Notes: generated from the sequence alone by a model not told the origin. A stretch of DNA of 64,000 nt from Bog-756 sp963727075 (GCA_963727075.1 CAVSET010000002.1:372001-436000); one strand, 5' to 3'. Counted from the first letter of the stretch, positions 46,676 to 55,950 are shown. Numbers and translations are program-made.

Positions 46676-49030
46676 TTGCCGAAGCACTACAAGGGGAAGA
46701 TCGCCCTCGACATCCGGGACTCCGTCCCCGACTGGTCGACCTTTACCGCGCCGCAGGCCACCGAAGGCGCTCCCAATGTCCTGTTCATCGCGTGGGACGA
46801 CGTCGGCTACGGCACGATGGACGTGTACGGGGGTCCCGTCGAGACCCCGACCATGCGCCGCATCGCCGACCGGGGTGTACGGTTCTCGAACTTCCACACG
46901 ACAGCGCTCTGCTCGCCGACGCGCTCGTCGCTGCTAACCGGCCGCAATGCCACCTCCAATGGCATGGCTACGATCGCCGAGTTCGCCAGTGGGTTCCCCG
47001 GGATCTCGACACGGATCCCGTTCGAGAACGGATTCATCTCGGAGGTGCTCGCCGGGCGCGGCTACAACACCTACTGCGTGGGCAAGTGGCACCTCGTTCC
47101 CGGCGAGGAGTCCAACATGGCCGCCTACAAGGGACGCTGGCCGCTGGGGCGCGGTTTCGAGCGCTTCTACGGTTACCTGGGCGGGGAGTCCAGTTCGTGG
47201 TACCCGGACCTCGTCCACGACAACCACCAGATCGAGGCACCGGGGACGCCCGAGGATGGCTACCACCTGAGCAAGGACCTGTCCGACAAGGCCATCGAGT
47301 TCATCCGTGACGCCAAGGCGGTCGAGCCGGACAAGCCGTTCTTCATGTACCTGGCCCCCCAGGCGGGCCATGCGCCGCACCACGTGCCGAAGGAGTGGGC
47401 CGACAGGTACACGAGGAATTTCGACGAGGGGTACGAAGCCATCCGGCCGGGCATCCTCCAGCGCCAGATCGATCTCGGACTCCTCCCCGAAGGTACCGAG
47501 CTGTCGGGGATCAACCCCCACGGGGGGAGGACCGCCACCGGGCCGGACGGGCAGCCCTGGCCCGTCCTCGACACCGTCCGCCCCTGGGACACGCTGTCCG
47601 ACGACGAGAAGCGGCTCTTCTCGCGGATGGCCGAAGTGTTCGCCGGCTACATCTCCTACGCCGACGATCAGCTCGGCCGGGTGATCGACTATTTGGAGAG
47701 TGCCGGCCAACTGGACAACACCCTCGTCGTCGTCGTCTCCGACAACGGGGCGAGCGGCGAGGGCGGCCCGAACGGCTCCTTCAACGAGTGGAGGTTCTTC
47801 AACGGCGTGGCCGACACCACCGAGCTGACGCTCCCCCACATCGACGAACTGGGCGGCCCGGCGTCGTACAACCACTACAACACCGGATGGGCCTGGGCCT
47901 TCGACACGCCCTTCCCGTACTGGAAGCGGTGGGCGGGATACGAGGGCGGCGTGGCCGACATGTGCCTGGTCTCCTGGCCGGCGCGAATCGAACCACAGCG
48001 AGCGGCGCTCCCGCAGTACATCCACGCGGTGGATGTCGTCCCGACCGTCTACGAGCTCCTGGGCATCGAGCCGCCCGAGGTCATCAACGGCTACACGCAG
48101 AGCCCCATTGAGGGCGAGAGCTTCGCTGCGGCCCTGTCCGACGCCGGCGCTCCAAGTAAAGAGACCCAGTTCTACGCCATGCTTGGCCAGCGCTCGCTCT
48201 ACCACCAGGGGTGGCTCGCATGTGCCCTTCACCCACCGATCTCCGGTTGGGGCAAGTTCGAGCACGACGTTTGGGAGCTCTACCATCTGGAGAAAGACCG
48301 GGCCCAGACCAGGAACCTCGCGGACGAGGAGCCCGAGCGGCTCGAGATGTTGAAGAGCCTCTGGTTCTACTACGCCGGCATCTACAAGGGGTTGCCCCTC
48401 GACGACCGGTCTGCGATCGAGCAGGTGCTGGCCGAGCGGCCACGCGCGACTCCGGACCGGGACCACTACGTGTACTACCCCGACTGTGCCGACGTTCCGG
48501 AGAGTGCGGGTGTGGCCATCAACGGTCGGTCGTACACGATCGCCGGTGGGGTCCAGGTGGATTCGCCCGACGCCGAAGGTGTCCTTTACGCCCACGGCGG
48601 TGTAGCGGGGGGCCACAGCCTCTACGTCCAGGACAAGCGCCTCCGGTACGCGTTCAACTGGATCGGGACCAAGCTGCAGTACGTCGTGGCCGATCGGGAC
48701 CTGAGCCCGGGGCAGCACGTCCTCGCTGCCGACTTCGCCATGACCGGTCCGAGTGCCGATCCGGACCTGCCCGGCTTCGAGGGCACGCTCTCCCTTTATG
48801 TCGACGACGAACAGGTCGGCTCCGGGCAGATCGTGACTCAACCTGGCTTCTTCTGTCTGGTCGGTGACGGCATTTGCGTGGGTCGGGACAGTGCCTCGCC
48901 GGTCACCCCGGACTACCGTTCGCCGTTCACGTTCAACGGTGGCACGATCCACAAGGTGGTCGTCGACGTTTCCGGGGAGCGCTACGTCGACCACGAGGCC
49001 CAGGTCCGGGCGTGGTTGTGGATCGACTGA
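46676..49030 (+). CDS. Arylsulfatase (formylglycine type)
   Basis: A 784-residue type I sulfatase that hydrolyses sulfate esters. The signature CSPTRSSLLTGR, near residue 85, contains the cysteine converted to formylglycine; metal-binding FIAWDDVGYG lies before it and VVVSDNGASGEGG after. The last 170 residues form a beta-rich domain usual in large actinobacterial sulfatases (AtsA/AtsD-like). No signal peptide, so cytoplasmic. The TTG at 46676 is chosen because GAGGA stands eight bases upstream; the GTG at 46661 is in frame but lacks a ribosome site. No formylglycine-generating enzyme is in the window. Confidence 0.92.
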   Translation: MPKHYKGKIALDIRDSVPDWSTFTAPQATEGAPNVLFIAWDDVGYGTMDVYGGPVETPTMRRIADRGVRFSNFHTTALCSPTRSSLLTGRNATSNGMATIAEFASGFPGISTRIPFENGFISEVLAGRGYNTYCVGKWHLVPGEESNMAAYKGRWPLGRGFERFYGYLGGESSSWYPDLVHDNHQIEAPGTPEDGYHLSKDLSDKAIEFIRDAKAVEPDKPFFMYLAPQAGHAPHHVPKEWADRYTRNFDEGYEAIRPGILQRQIDLGLLPEGTELSGINPHGGRTATGPDGQPWPVLDTVRPWDTLSDDEKRLFSRMAEVFAGYISYADDQLGRVIDYLESAGQLDNTLVVVVSDNGASGEGGPNGSFNEWRFFNGVADTTELTLPHIDELGGPASYNHYNTGWAWAFDTPFPYWKRWAGYEGGVADMCLVSWPARIEPQRAALPQYIHAVDVVPTVYELLGIEPPEVINGYTQSPIEGESFAAALSDAGAPSKETQFYAMLGQRSLYHQGWLACALHPPISGWGKFEHDVWELYHLEKDRAQTRNLADEEPERLEMLKSLWFYYAGIYKGLPLDDRSAIEQVLAERPRATPDRDHYVYYPDCADVPESAGVAINGRSYTIAGGVQVDSPDAEGVLYAHGGVAGGHSLYVQDKRLRYAFNWIGTKLQYVVADRDLSPGQHVLAADFAMTGPSADPDLPGFEGTLSLYVDDEQVGSGQIVTQPGFFCLVGDGICVGRDSASPVTPDYRSPFTFNGGTIHKVVVDVSGERYVDHEAQVRAWLWID

Positions 49031-49319
49031 CACCGGCAGGACGGTTCCGGATGGAGCCCCGTCCGGACCTAGTCGTCAGCGGGAGCTCGGCCGGCTCACA
49101 CCTGTCGAGCAAGGGACCATCCTGTGGGCGCCAAGAACGTCATCCACATCACGCCACCAGGCGCTAATCGTGGAGAGGTCCGCCGAAGCGATCCGAGCGC
49201 TGAGTCGTGAAGGTCGAAACTCCTCATTGACGGTGACCGACGCATCATCCGGCGCGATGTCTGAACGTCCATTCGTGGCTTTCATGTGTCGCCGGACATC
49301 CCCCATAGCGCTCGGGCCT

Positions 49320-50141
49320 CTACGCCTGATCCGAGCCGCAGGCGACGACGCCTTGAGAGGTGTACTCAAATCGTGCCGTACGAGCGATCGACCAGTCCAT
49401 CTCTACGGGCTGGCGGACCTCCAGTGCAAGTCTGGCGCCAACATTCATCGAGTCAGACAGCCGCAACACTCCATAGGAGTTCGGTGTCCCCCTGGTTCGT
49501 CTGCTGGTTGCCGTACCCGCCACCACGGCCAAGGCCGAGTGCCGGCCCTCGAGAGCGTTGAGAGACACAACGTCTATTGACGCGGTGTGCGTGTGCCCGG
49601 ACATCAGCACCGCCACACCGGCCTGTGCACAGGCGTCGACGAGGAGCCCGCGACCGACCAGCCCGGACAGGCCCGGAGGTAAGACCGGATGGTGCGTGAC
49701 CAGAAGCCGCCATAGGCCAGCTGGACTGTTGCCGAGGGCATCCCGGACGATTCCAACTTGACGGGGCGACACGTGCCCGGCCTTCCAGCGCCACGCCGGC
49801 ATGGTGTCGAGCCCGACGACGGCCAGACCGGGAACGACGACAACTGGGTCGAGTTCCGTGCTGATGTATCGCTCATACCGCCGAGTCCGCGACACCAGCC
49901 GCTTTGGAAGATTGACTAGTGGGAGGTCGTGGTTTCCCACGACAGTGAGCACAGGGCCAGGCATTCGTTCCAGGTAGTCCCGCGCTCTGCTGAACTGTTC
50001 GCGGCGTGCCCGCTGGGTCAGGTCACCGGAGACGACCACCAGATCAGGTCGCTGGGTCGCCACGTCAGTGAGCAGCGATTCAGCGAGTTCCTCCCGATGG
50101 GCACCGAAATGGATGTCCGACAGGTGAACAATGACGGGCAT
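49320..50141 (-). CDS. Metallophosphoesterase
   Basis: A 273-residue calcineurin-like phosphoesterase. All five metal blocks are visible: LSDIHFG (8-14), VVSGDLT, VVGNHDLP, LVTHHPVLPP and MSGHTHTAS. The family includes cyclic-nucleotide phosphodiesterases (CpdA) and others. Two class III cyclase genes lie in the same window, so cAMP turnover is possible but unproven. It is transcribed toward the sulfatase. The 289-base gap between them holds nothing I can identify. The PAP2 phosphatase lies 53 bases upstream on the same strand. Confidence 0.88.
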   Translation of the reverse strand: MPVIVHLSDIHFGAHREELAESLLTDVATQRPDLVVVSGDLTQRARREQFSRARDYLERMPGPVLTVVGNHDLPLVNLPKRLVSRTRRYERYISTELDPVVVVPGLAVVGLDTMPAWRWKAGHVSPRQVGIVRDALGNSPAGLWRLLVTHHPVLPPGLSGLVGRGLLVDACAQAGVAVLMSGHTHTASIDVVSLNALEGRHSALAVVAGTATSRRTRGTPNSYGVLRLSDSMNVGARLALEVRQPVEMDWSIARTARFEYTSQGVVACGSDQA

Positions 50142-50194
50142 TCCCCACTATCGCAGGTCGGTGTCCCGATGCCCGGGAACCCCGATCGAAGCGA

Positions 50195-50944
50195 TCATTT
50201 CGCGGATCGGGAATCGGTAGCAGCCTCCAGTTCTGACCGGTCAGACCATTCAGCAGACTCCTTCACCGGAGACGAATACGAGGGCATTGGAAGGTAAGGG
50301 GCGAAGAGACAGGCGGTGGCCGCCAGCCATGCGCCAACAACAAGAACGCTGGCGATCACGTCGGTCGTCCAGTGCACGCCGAGTTCCGCACGTGAGAACC
50401 CCACTGCTGCCACAGCGAGCACCGCCCCGATGGAGGTAGCCACCCGAGCTGTTCGGAGACGGATCAGCAGGAGCGAAACGAAGGCCAGGTTGGTGAACAC
50501 GAGTGTCGCGTTGGCGGCATGCCCCGAAGGAAAGGAACCTCCGTGCGCGCTGACCAACCAGACGATCTGGGGCGGTCGCTGACGGTCCACCAGGCCCTTG
50601 GCGATGTTCACAGAGGAAACCTCACCGACCCAGGCCACAGCGGCCAGAATCAGGACGGTCAGTGGCAACCGTCGGATGGCCACCAGTACCAGGAAGATCC
50701 CCCCGGTGACCGCCACGGCCACCCACGAACCTGCCCATGTGATGATCTTCATCATTGTATCGAGTGCAGGAGTGCGGTGAGCTACGACCGAGGACGTGAT
50801 GTGAGCGTCGAAGTGTGCAATCGCTTCCGAATGCGCGACGAGCTCACCGCTAGCGATCAGCAGGCCGGTAAGCAGTATCCACGTGAGTCCCAGCAGCAAG
50901 GCGCGGACAGCAGTGGCCCGGCGAGCAAGGGGGTCCGACGACAC
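50195..50944 (-). CDS. PAP2-family membrane phosphatase
   Basis: A 249-residue integral membrane phosphatase. The three catalytic motifs are present: KGLVDRQRPP, PSGHA and SRAELGVHWTTD. About six helices surround them (VRALLLGLTWILLTGLLIA; WVAVAVTGGIFLVLVAI; LVFTNLAFVSLLLI and others). It probably removes phosphate from lipid phosphates such as phosphatidic acid or undecaprenyl diphosphate on the outer face. It lies next to the diacylglycerol kinase-like gene, which is divergent and would add the phosphate back, so the two could form a lipid phosphorylation cycle. Confidence 0.9.
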   Translation of the reverse strand: MSSDPLARRATAVRALLLGLTWILLTGLLIASGELVAHSEAIAHFDAHITSSVVAHRTPALDTMMKIITWAGSWVAVAVTGGIFLVLVAIRRLPLTVLILAAVAWVGEVSSVNIAKGLVDRQRPPQIVWLVSAHGGSFPSGHAANATLVFTNLAFVSLLLIRLRTARVATSIGAVLAVAAVGFSRAELGVHWTTDVIASVLVVGAWLAATACLFAPYLPMPSYSSPVKESAEWSDRSELEAATDSRSAK

Positions 50945-51048
50945 CCCACCACGATACCGGTGTCGATCCGGTCCTTTCGGTCGATCCGACCGTGCCGTGA
51001 TCCGTCGAATCGGTCCAGGGGAATTGGGGACGACGTCGGAGGGGATCG

Positions 51049-51064
51049 AGGGTCTTTGGACCCT
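51049..51064 (+). promoter_or_regulatory. DosR-like box ahead of diacylglycerol kinase-like gene
   Basis: AGGGTCTTTGGACCCT is a perfect palindrome of the recurring type except at its centre. It ends 45 bases before ATG 51110. Confidence 0.55.
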
Positions 51065-51109
51065 AGCGCCTGGGCCACCGCAGCCCTAGCGTGATCCGAG
51101 GAGGTGCTG

Positions 51110-52495
51110 ATGAATACGACTACAGCGGGGGATTTGAGCAGAGTCAGCTGGCGCGAACGTGGTTTGGCGCTGGGTTCGCTTGGATGCGGACTGGTGCTGA
51201 CCGTAGCGCTCTTGGCATTTGTGGCCCGAAATCTCTTCTTCCTCGTTGTCGCTCTGGTTGGATTCGCACTCACGGTCGGTGGGTTGTGGTGGGCGGTTAC
51301 TGAGCGGATGCCACGTCGGGCTGTCGGTATCGCCGGGAGCGTCGTCGGTGTGGTGCTGATAGTCCTGGCGACGTTCCGGGCGACTCCTCAGGCCGATCGT
51401 CCTTTGCTGCGGATAGCGCTCCTGGCGGTACTGCTGGGTGCTGCTGTAGGGCTTGGTCGAGCCGCTCTCATACGCGACCTTCACGAGCATGACGAGCGTC
51501 AACCAGCCTCGGTCAGACGACCCCAGCACCCGGTGTTGATCTGCAACCCCTGGTCAGGGGGGGGCAAGGTGGCAGAATTCGGTTTGGTCGATCTGGCAAG
51601 GGACCTCGGAGTCGAAGTTGTCATGCTCGATCACGGTCTTGACCTCGAACAGCTGGCACGCGATGCCATCACCCGCGGGGCCGACTGCCTGGGGATGGCT
51701 GGTGGTGACGGATCCCAGGCACTGGTCGCCTCTATTGCTATCGAGCACAATCTCCCGTTCGTGTGCGTGTCGGCCGGCACGCGAAACCACTTCGCCCTCG
51801 ACCTCGGGATCGATCGGGAGAATCCCCGTCTCAGCCTCAATGCTTTTCACGATGGCATCGAACGCAGAATCGATTACGCCACCGTTGGGGATCGCCTGTT
51901 CGTCAACAATGTGTCGCTCGGCATCTATGCCACGATCGTGCAACAAGAGGGCTACCGGGAGGCCAAGTCCGAAACCACCAAGACGATGCTGCCCGAGATG
52001 CTGGGCCGAACGGACGAGCCCTTCGACCTCCAGTTCACCGAGCCCAGCGGCGTTGAGGTCGACGGCGCGTTCCTGATTCAGGTGTCAAACAACCCCTACG
52101 TCCTGGGTGCCACCCTGGATGCGTCCCAACGCCGGCGGCTCGATACTGGAAAGCTGGGCGTCGTCGCCATCTCCGCCAGCACTGGGAGTGAGGCGGCCCA
52201 AGTGTTTACCCTTTCGGCGCTCGGGCAGCGTCGCCGGAGCAAGTATTGGCACGAGTTCACCACAGAGCACTTCGAGGTTCGGTCTCGGTCCGGCAAGGCC
52301 TACGCTGGCATCGACGGTGAGGCTCTGGAACTTGCAACCCCTCTAGAGTTCCAGATTTATCCGGGGGGTCTGCGGCTCCTTGTCCCCGAGGGGAACCTCA
52401 CGGCCTCCGAGCGTCGCCGGGCCCGGGATATCTCAGTCGGCGACTTGGTCGCCATCGCCCGTGGCATTGACCCGATCGTAGAGTCCGATCCTTGA
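51110..52495 (+). CDS. Diacylglycerol kinase-like lipid kinase with N-terminal membrane helices
   Basis: A 461-residue protein. Residues 15-125 contain four hydrophobic helices, and the remainder is a DAGK/YegS-type catalytic domain: nucleotide loop ICNPWSGGGK, MAGGDGSQAL, and SAGTRNHFALDLG, followed by LFVNNVSLGIYA. It phosphorylates a lipid such as diacylglycerol, using ATP, at the membrane. ATG 51110 is preferred over GTG 51104 because GAGGAGG overlaps the latter. A DosR-like box is 45 bases upstream, placing this gene in the putative dormancy regulon along with PPK2 downstream on the other strand. Confidence 0.88.
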   Translation: MNTTTAGDLSRVSWRERGLALGSLGCGLVLTVALLAFVARNLFFLVVALVGFALTVGGLWWAVTERMPRRAVGIAGSVVGVVLIVLATFRATPQADRPLLRIALLAVLLGAAVGLGRAALIRDLHEHDERQPASVRRPQHPVLICNPWSGGGKVAEFGLVDLARDLGVEVVMLDHGLDLEQLARDAITRGADCLGMAGGDGSQALVASIAIEHNLPFVCVSAGTRNHFALDLGIDRENPRLSLNAFHDGIERRIDYATVGDRLFVNNVSLGIYATIVQQEGYREAKSETTKTMLPEMLGRTDEPFDLQFTEPSGVEVDGAFLIQVSNNPYVLGATLDASQRRRLDTGKLGVVAISASTGSEAAQVFTLSALGQRRRSKYWHEFTTEHFEVRSRSGKAYAGIDGEALELATPLEFQIYPGGLRLLVPEGNLTASERRRARDISVGDLVAIARGIDPIVESDP

Positions 52496-52550
52496 TCCGG
52501 TGATTCACTATGGCCGAACGAACTGAGATAGGCAGGGTGGCATCGATAGC

Positions 52551-53435
52551 TCAGTACCGTGCTGGGACGTAGTGAATCGGGGCGTTTGGCTCCCGATAGT
52601 TGCCCGGCTTCTGCCGATCGGGAAGCTCGACGTGGTGGTGCCCGATTGGCTCATAGGGGATCCTGTCGAGCAGGTGGGAGATGATGTTGAGCCTGGCCCT
52701 CTTCTTGTCATCGGAGTTGGCTATCCACCAAGGCGCCCACGCGGTGTCCGTGGCTGCGAACATCTCGTCACGGGCGCGGGAGTAGTCGAACCACCGTTCG
52801 TAGGACCGCAAGTCCATGTCCGATAGCTTCCAGATCTTGCGGGGGTCGTCGATTCGGCTTTGCAGCCGCCGCGTTTGCTCGTCGGGGCTGACCTCTAGCC
52901 AGTACTTGAGGAGCAGAATTCCCGAATCGGCCATCGCCTTCTCCACCCCAGGCGCCAACTCCAGAAAACGCTCGCTCTCTTCGGGGGTGCAGAAGCCCAT
53001 GACCGGCTCGACTCCGGCCCGGTTGTACCAACTGCGATCGAAGATCACCACCTCACCCGCCGCCGGGAAATGCGGAAGGTACCGCTGGATGTGCATCTGC
53101 GACTTCTCGCGCTCGGTCGGAGATGGTAAGGCGATGACTCGGAACACTCTCGGACTCACCCGCTCGGTGATGGCCTTGATGGTCCCACCCTTGCCCGCGG
53201 TGTCGCGACCTTCGAACACGACGCAGACCTTTGCCCCTGAGGCCTTCACCCACTCTTGAACGGCAACCAGTTCACCATGTAGGCATCGGAGTTCACGTTC
53301 GTACTCCTTCCGCTTCATCTTCTGGCTGCGCTCCGGTGCAGGTATCTGATCGGCATCCGGGTGAAGGGCGTCAGAGTCAGCACGACCGCCCTTCATTGCC
53401 TTCTTGCCCTTCTTCTTGCCCTTCTTCTTGCCCAC
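52551..53435 (-). CDS. ppk2: Polyphosphate kinase 2
   Basis: A 294-residue PPK2, which moves phosphate between polyphosphate and nucleoside diphosphates. Walker A is EGRDTAGKGGTIK, Walker B VVIFDRSWYNRAGVEPVMGF, and the lid contains RIDDPRKIWKLSDMDLRSYE, all typical of class I. The N-terminal 20 residues are a lysine/glycine repeat (KKKGKKKGKKAMKGG), perhaps for polyphosphate or nucleic-acid binding. A DosR-like box lies about 105 bases upstream, consistent with use of polyphosphate as an energy store when respiration stops. The subclass (ADP- or GDP-preferring) cannot be decided by eye. Confidence 0.93.
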   Translation of the reverse strand: MGKKKGKKKGKKAMKGGRADSDALHPDADQIPAPERSQKMKRKEYERELRCLHGELVAVQEWVKASGAKVCVVFEGRDTAGKGGTIKAITERVSPRVFRVIALPSPTEREKSQMHIQRYLPHFPAAGEVVIFDRSWYNRAGVEPVMGFCTPEESERFLELAPGVEKAMADSGILLLKYWLEVSPDEQTRRLQSRIDDPRKIWKLSDMDLRSYERWFDYSRARDEMFAATDTAWAPWWIANSDDKKRARLNIISHLLDRIPYEPIGHHHVELPDRQKPGNYREPNAPIHYVPARY

Positions 53436-53537
53436 AGCTTCGCCTCCCTTCCAGTACCGTGACCATGCAGCGTGTGGTCAACGGAAACCAACTTCACGCC
53501 CAATTCCATCTTGCGCAGTCGGGCCTTGGTCGAACCA

Positions 53538-53551
53538 GGGACTAAGGACCT
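53538..53551 (-). promoter_or_regulatory. DosR-like box ahead of ppk2
   Basis: GGGACTAAGGACCT (plus-strand reading) fits the recurring pattern with one shortened half-site. It is about 105 bases upstream of the ppk2 start on the minus strand. Confidence 0.45.
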
Positions 53552-53986
53552 TTTTCCCCCAGAGCCATCGAAGGCGAAGCATTTGCGATCGCGCAGTCTG
53601 AAGTCTGGGGGTGGACATAGCCTCGATTGTGCGTGTGCCAACAAATCATCGGGTCAGGAGCCTTCGACGGACTCGGTCGTCCAGCATCTTGTGGCTATCG
53701 GGATCCATCTTGTGCCCTCATGCTCACCTGTGGTGCCTCTGGCTGCGCGGGCCCCTCGGCGACTCCACGGCGCCACGCTCGCCTGGGGAACCTCGTTGGC
53801 AGAGTAGACCGCTACGAGCTGCCGAAGCGGTCGCGACCTCGCGGAACCCCCACCCGTGGCATTGAGCTGCGCCGATCACCTCCCGCTGGGCGCCTCGTCA
53901 GCCACAGCCTCCGCGTCGCCATGTCCTCATCTCGTCCTGCCCACGCACCGCCAGGAGCCCGTCGCCCATCCCTCGTCATCGAGATC
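53552..53986. other. Gene-free stretch
   Basis: About 435 bases between the ppk2 promoter region and the end of the TetR gene. Short frames exist, but none looks real. I see no repeats or strong structures. Confidence 0.45.
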
Positions 53987-54613
53987 TCACTGGTCGGTCA
54001 GCGGCCAGGGAATGCCGCCGATATGCCGATTGAGGGCGGTCACTTCGTCGTGCAGCACCTCAGGGCCCAGTGCACCGAGGTCACCTGCGACGATGAGGTA
54101 ACGCTCGAACAGGCGCCATCCGAGGGCCAGTGCGGCGACCTGGGCGGCTCGAACCCGGGCGCCCACGGGGTCGGCTCCGAAGTGATCGACGAACACGTCG
54201 GCCAGTGTCTGGATCGGATTCACGTGCTCGACGGCAGCGTTGATGTCGGCTCCGCTCATCACGAGGTGGAGTAGCACGACAGTCCACCTGCCCATAGTCG
54301 AGTACTGATCGAAGCTGATCTGCTGGAGCGGTCGTTCAGTGAGCTCGATGGCCAGAGAATTGCTCACGTCGTCGAACACCGCCGAGATGAGGTCCGTACG
54401 AGAGCCGAGGTAGCGACGGATCAGGGCCAGCTCAACGTCGGCGTCAGCTGCGATGTCACGAAGGGAGACGCTCGCAACCCCGTGTTGGACGAACAGCTTG
54501 ATAGCGGCATCGAGCACAGCCCGCTGAACAGCAGCGGGACCCGACGGTGCACCCTTCTTGCGACGTGGCCCCGGACGCTTGCGCTCGACCTCGTCCGTCA
54601 CTTGCTCAGACAT
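53987..54613 (-). CDS. TetR-family regulator
   Basis: A 208-residue repressor. After a basic N-terminus (KRPGPRRKKGAPSG) the helix-turn-helix reads LDAAIKLFVQHGVASVSLRDIAADADVELALIRRYLGSR. The C-terminal ligand domain is helical. ATG 54613 has AAGGAG five bases upstream. It diverges from the PLDc_N/DUF6325 operon; a palindrome at 54830-54845, inside that operon's likely -10 region, is a candidate operator. Ligand unknown. Confidence 0.85.
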   Translation of the reverse strand: MSEQVTDEVERKRPGPRRKKGAPSGPAAVQRAVLDAAIKLFVQHGVASVSLRDIAADADVELALIRRYLGSRTDLISAVFDDVSNSLAIELTERPLQQISFDQYSTMGRWTVVLLHLVMSGADINAAVEHVNPIQTLADVFVDHFGADPVGARVRAAQVAALALGWRLFERYLIVAGDLGALGPEVLHDEVTALNRHIGGIPWPLTDQ

Positions 54614-54774
54614 CGCGCTCCTTGGACGATGGCTCGAATGACTGGTTGACCGGCCTCGCTGATCCGAACTCACCGCAGAACCAACTCTGGTTCCAGGGTC
54701 GTACTTGCACCGCCGGCTTCGCAGCTACTCGGCCTCGAGATGACCTCACCGTAGTCAGGGCCTCATCGACGTTC

Positions 54775-54790
54775 AGGACCTTTGGCCCTA
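54775..54790 (+). promoter_or_regulatory. DosR-like box ahead of PLDc_N/DUF6325 operon
   Basis: AGGACCTTTGGCCCTA matches the recurring palindrome. It lies 71 bases before the first start codon and about 42 bases before a possible -10 (TACTAT at 54833). Confidence 0.55.
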
Positions 54791-54829
54791 GTTCCGTATT
54801 TGGATCAGTCGTATGGTGAAAACCAGATC

Positions 54830-54845
54830 GTCTACTATCGTAGAC
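54830..54845. promoter_or_regulatory. Palindromic operator candidate
   Basis: GTCTAC-TATC-GTAGAC is a perfect 6+6 palindrome that includes the likely -10 TACTAT, just before the ribosome site of the PLDc_N gene. The divergent TetR protein is the obvious candidate binder. Confidence 0.5.
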
Positions 54846-54861
54846 ATTAGGAGGTTCGACA

Positions 54862-55086
54862 ATGGTCGGGTACGTCTATCCCGTGCTCAGCATCTTTTGG
54901 TCGATGCTGATGTTCGCAGGTTTGGTTTTGATGGTCTTCCTGATCGTCTGGTGCTTCATCGACAATTTCAGGCGCCATGACCACCACGGGGGGGCGAAAT
55001 TCGGCTGGACGGTTCTGATCTTGTTCATCCCGGTGGTCGGGTCCCTGATCTACATCATCGCTCGTCCGGCAGACGTCGGACGGTAG
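54862..55086 (+). CDS. Small PLDc_N-type membrane protein
   Basis: A 74-residue protein with two hydrophobic helices (FWSMLMFAGLVLMVFLIVWCFI and FGWTVLILFIPVVGSLIYIIA) joined by a His-rich turn (RRHDHHGG). This is the phospholipase D N-terminal-like (PLDc_N) domain found alone in many actinobacteria. GAGG stands nine bases before ATG. It heads a three-gene operon with DUF6325 and a small basic protein behind a DosR-like box. Function unknown. Confidence 0.75.
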   Translation: MVGYVYPVLSIFWSMLMFAGLVLMVFLIVWCFIDNFRRHDHHGGAKFGWTVLILFIPVVGSLIYIIARPADVGR

Positions 55087-55105
55087 TCCAAGGAATACGG
55101 AGGAA

Positions 55106-55561
55106 TTGGTCGTGGCCGATGCCGACATCGATGAACTCGGACCTGTCGACTACTTGGTGGTCGAGTTCCCACCTGGCGTGTCCCACTTCACCGGGGAGAT
55201 GGCCACTGAGCTTGCCAGATTGGTCGACGCAGGGGTCATTCGCGTTCTGGACCTTGTCGTTCTAGTGAAGGACGAGAACGGGGAGATCGATGCACTGGAG
55301 ATCGAAGACCTCGACGAGGTCGATGAACTTCGAACAGCAGAGGCGCAGCTTGCTGATCTCCTGGCGGCAGACGACGTCATCAACCTGGCCGCTGCCATGG
55401 AGCCAGGAACGACAGCCGGTGTGCTTGTGTGGGAGAACTCCTGGGCGGCACCGTTTGCTTCTGCAGCCCGCAGGTCGGGTGGCCAGCTTGTCGCCAATGG
55501 ACGCATTCCAATCCAAGCAATCCTTGCCTCACTTGAGGCCGACGACGAAGAAGGAGACTGA
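55106..55561 (+). CDS. DUF6325/DUF1269-type protein
   Basis: A 151-residue acidic protein. The start GPVDYLVVEFPPG and the VRVLDLVVLVKDENGEI-like segment match a family often seen in stress loci and sometimes described as membrane-associated, although no transmembrane helix is present here. The C-terminal part has AGVLVWENSWAAPFASA and a conserved NGRIP segment. Codon usage is normal. It lies 19 bases after the PLDc_N gene and one base before the small basic protein, so the three are one operon. Biochemical role unknown. Confidence 0.75.
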   Translation: MVVADADIDELGPVDYLVVEFPPGVSHFTGEMATELARLVDAGVIRVLDLVVLVKDENGEIDALEIEDLDEVDELRTAEAQLADLLAADDVINLAAAMEPGTTAGVLVWENSWAAPFASAARRSGGQLVANGRIPIQAILASLEADDEEGD

Positions 55562-55562
55562 T

Positions 55563-55745
55563 ATGCCACTTCGACCAGGACGTAGAGGCCGTCGCGGCGT
55601 CATCGGGGGCCCAGTTGCCCGAACAGCAGCGGTAGCCGGGACGGCAGCAGTTGTCGCCCACGGTGTCGGCCGCCGTAGCGATCGCCGTGGAGGCCGCCGG
55701 GACGATCGCGGGGACCGACGCGACGACCGGCGAGACCGGCGCTGA
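55563..55745 (+). CDS. Small basic protein of the DUF6325 operon
   Basis: A 60-residue protein: a basic start (MPLRPGRRGRRG), an alanine/valine hydrophobic middle (VARTAAVAGTAAVVAHGV) and an Arg/Asp repeat tail (DDRGDRRDDRRDRR). Similar short proteins often follow DUF6325 genes, sometimes ending in a SHOCT motif, which is absent here. The ATG follows the previous stop by one base and has GGAG upstream, so it is likely translated. Confidence 0.6.
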   Translation: MPLRPGRRGRRGVIGGPVARTAAVAGTAAVVAHGVGRRSDRRGGRRDDRGDRRDDRRDRR

Positions 55746-55950
55746 GTTGGGAAGTCCGGGGGGACTCGAATCAGGGGTTCGTCGAATCAGAGCCAGTGAG
55801 ACCGAAGCACATCGGGAGCCGGCAATCAAGTATGCGAAGAAGCCAAGGTTCTCGAGAGCTGTTGTGGAACGTGGAAGATGGACCTGATGGAGGAGTCGCC
55901 ATGTTGGTGTCACTAGCGCACAAGGTCTGCCTTGGGAGGCCAGGGGCATC

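Noticed and set aside
46934..49033. A 699-codon minus-strand open frame opposite the sulfatase
   Set aside because: It is the antisense of a clear sulfatase gene, arises from GC-rich third positions, and resembles no family.
53380..53435. Short tandem repeat (CCCTTCTTCTTG) as a possible CRISPR or satellite
   Set aside because: It encodes the Lys/Gly repeat at the N-terminus of PPK2 and has no spacers.
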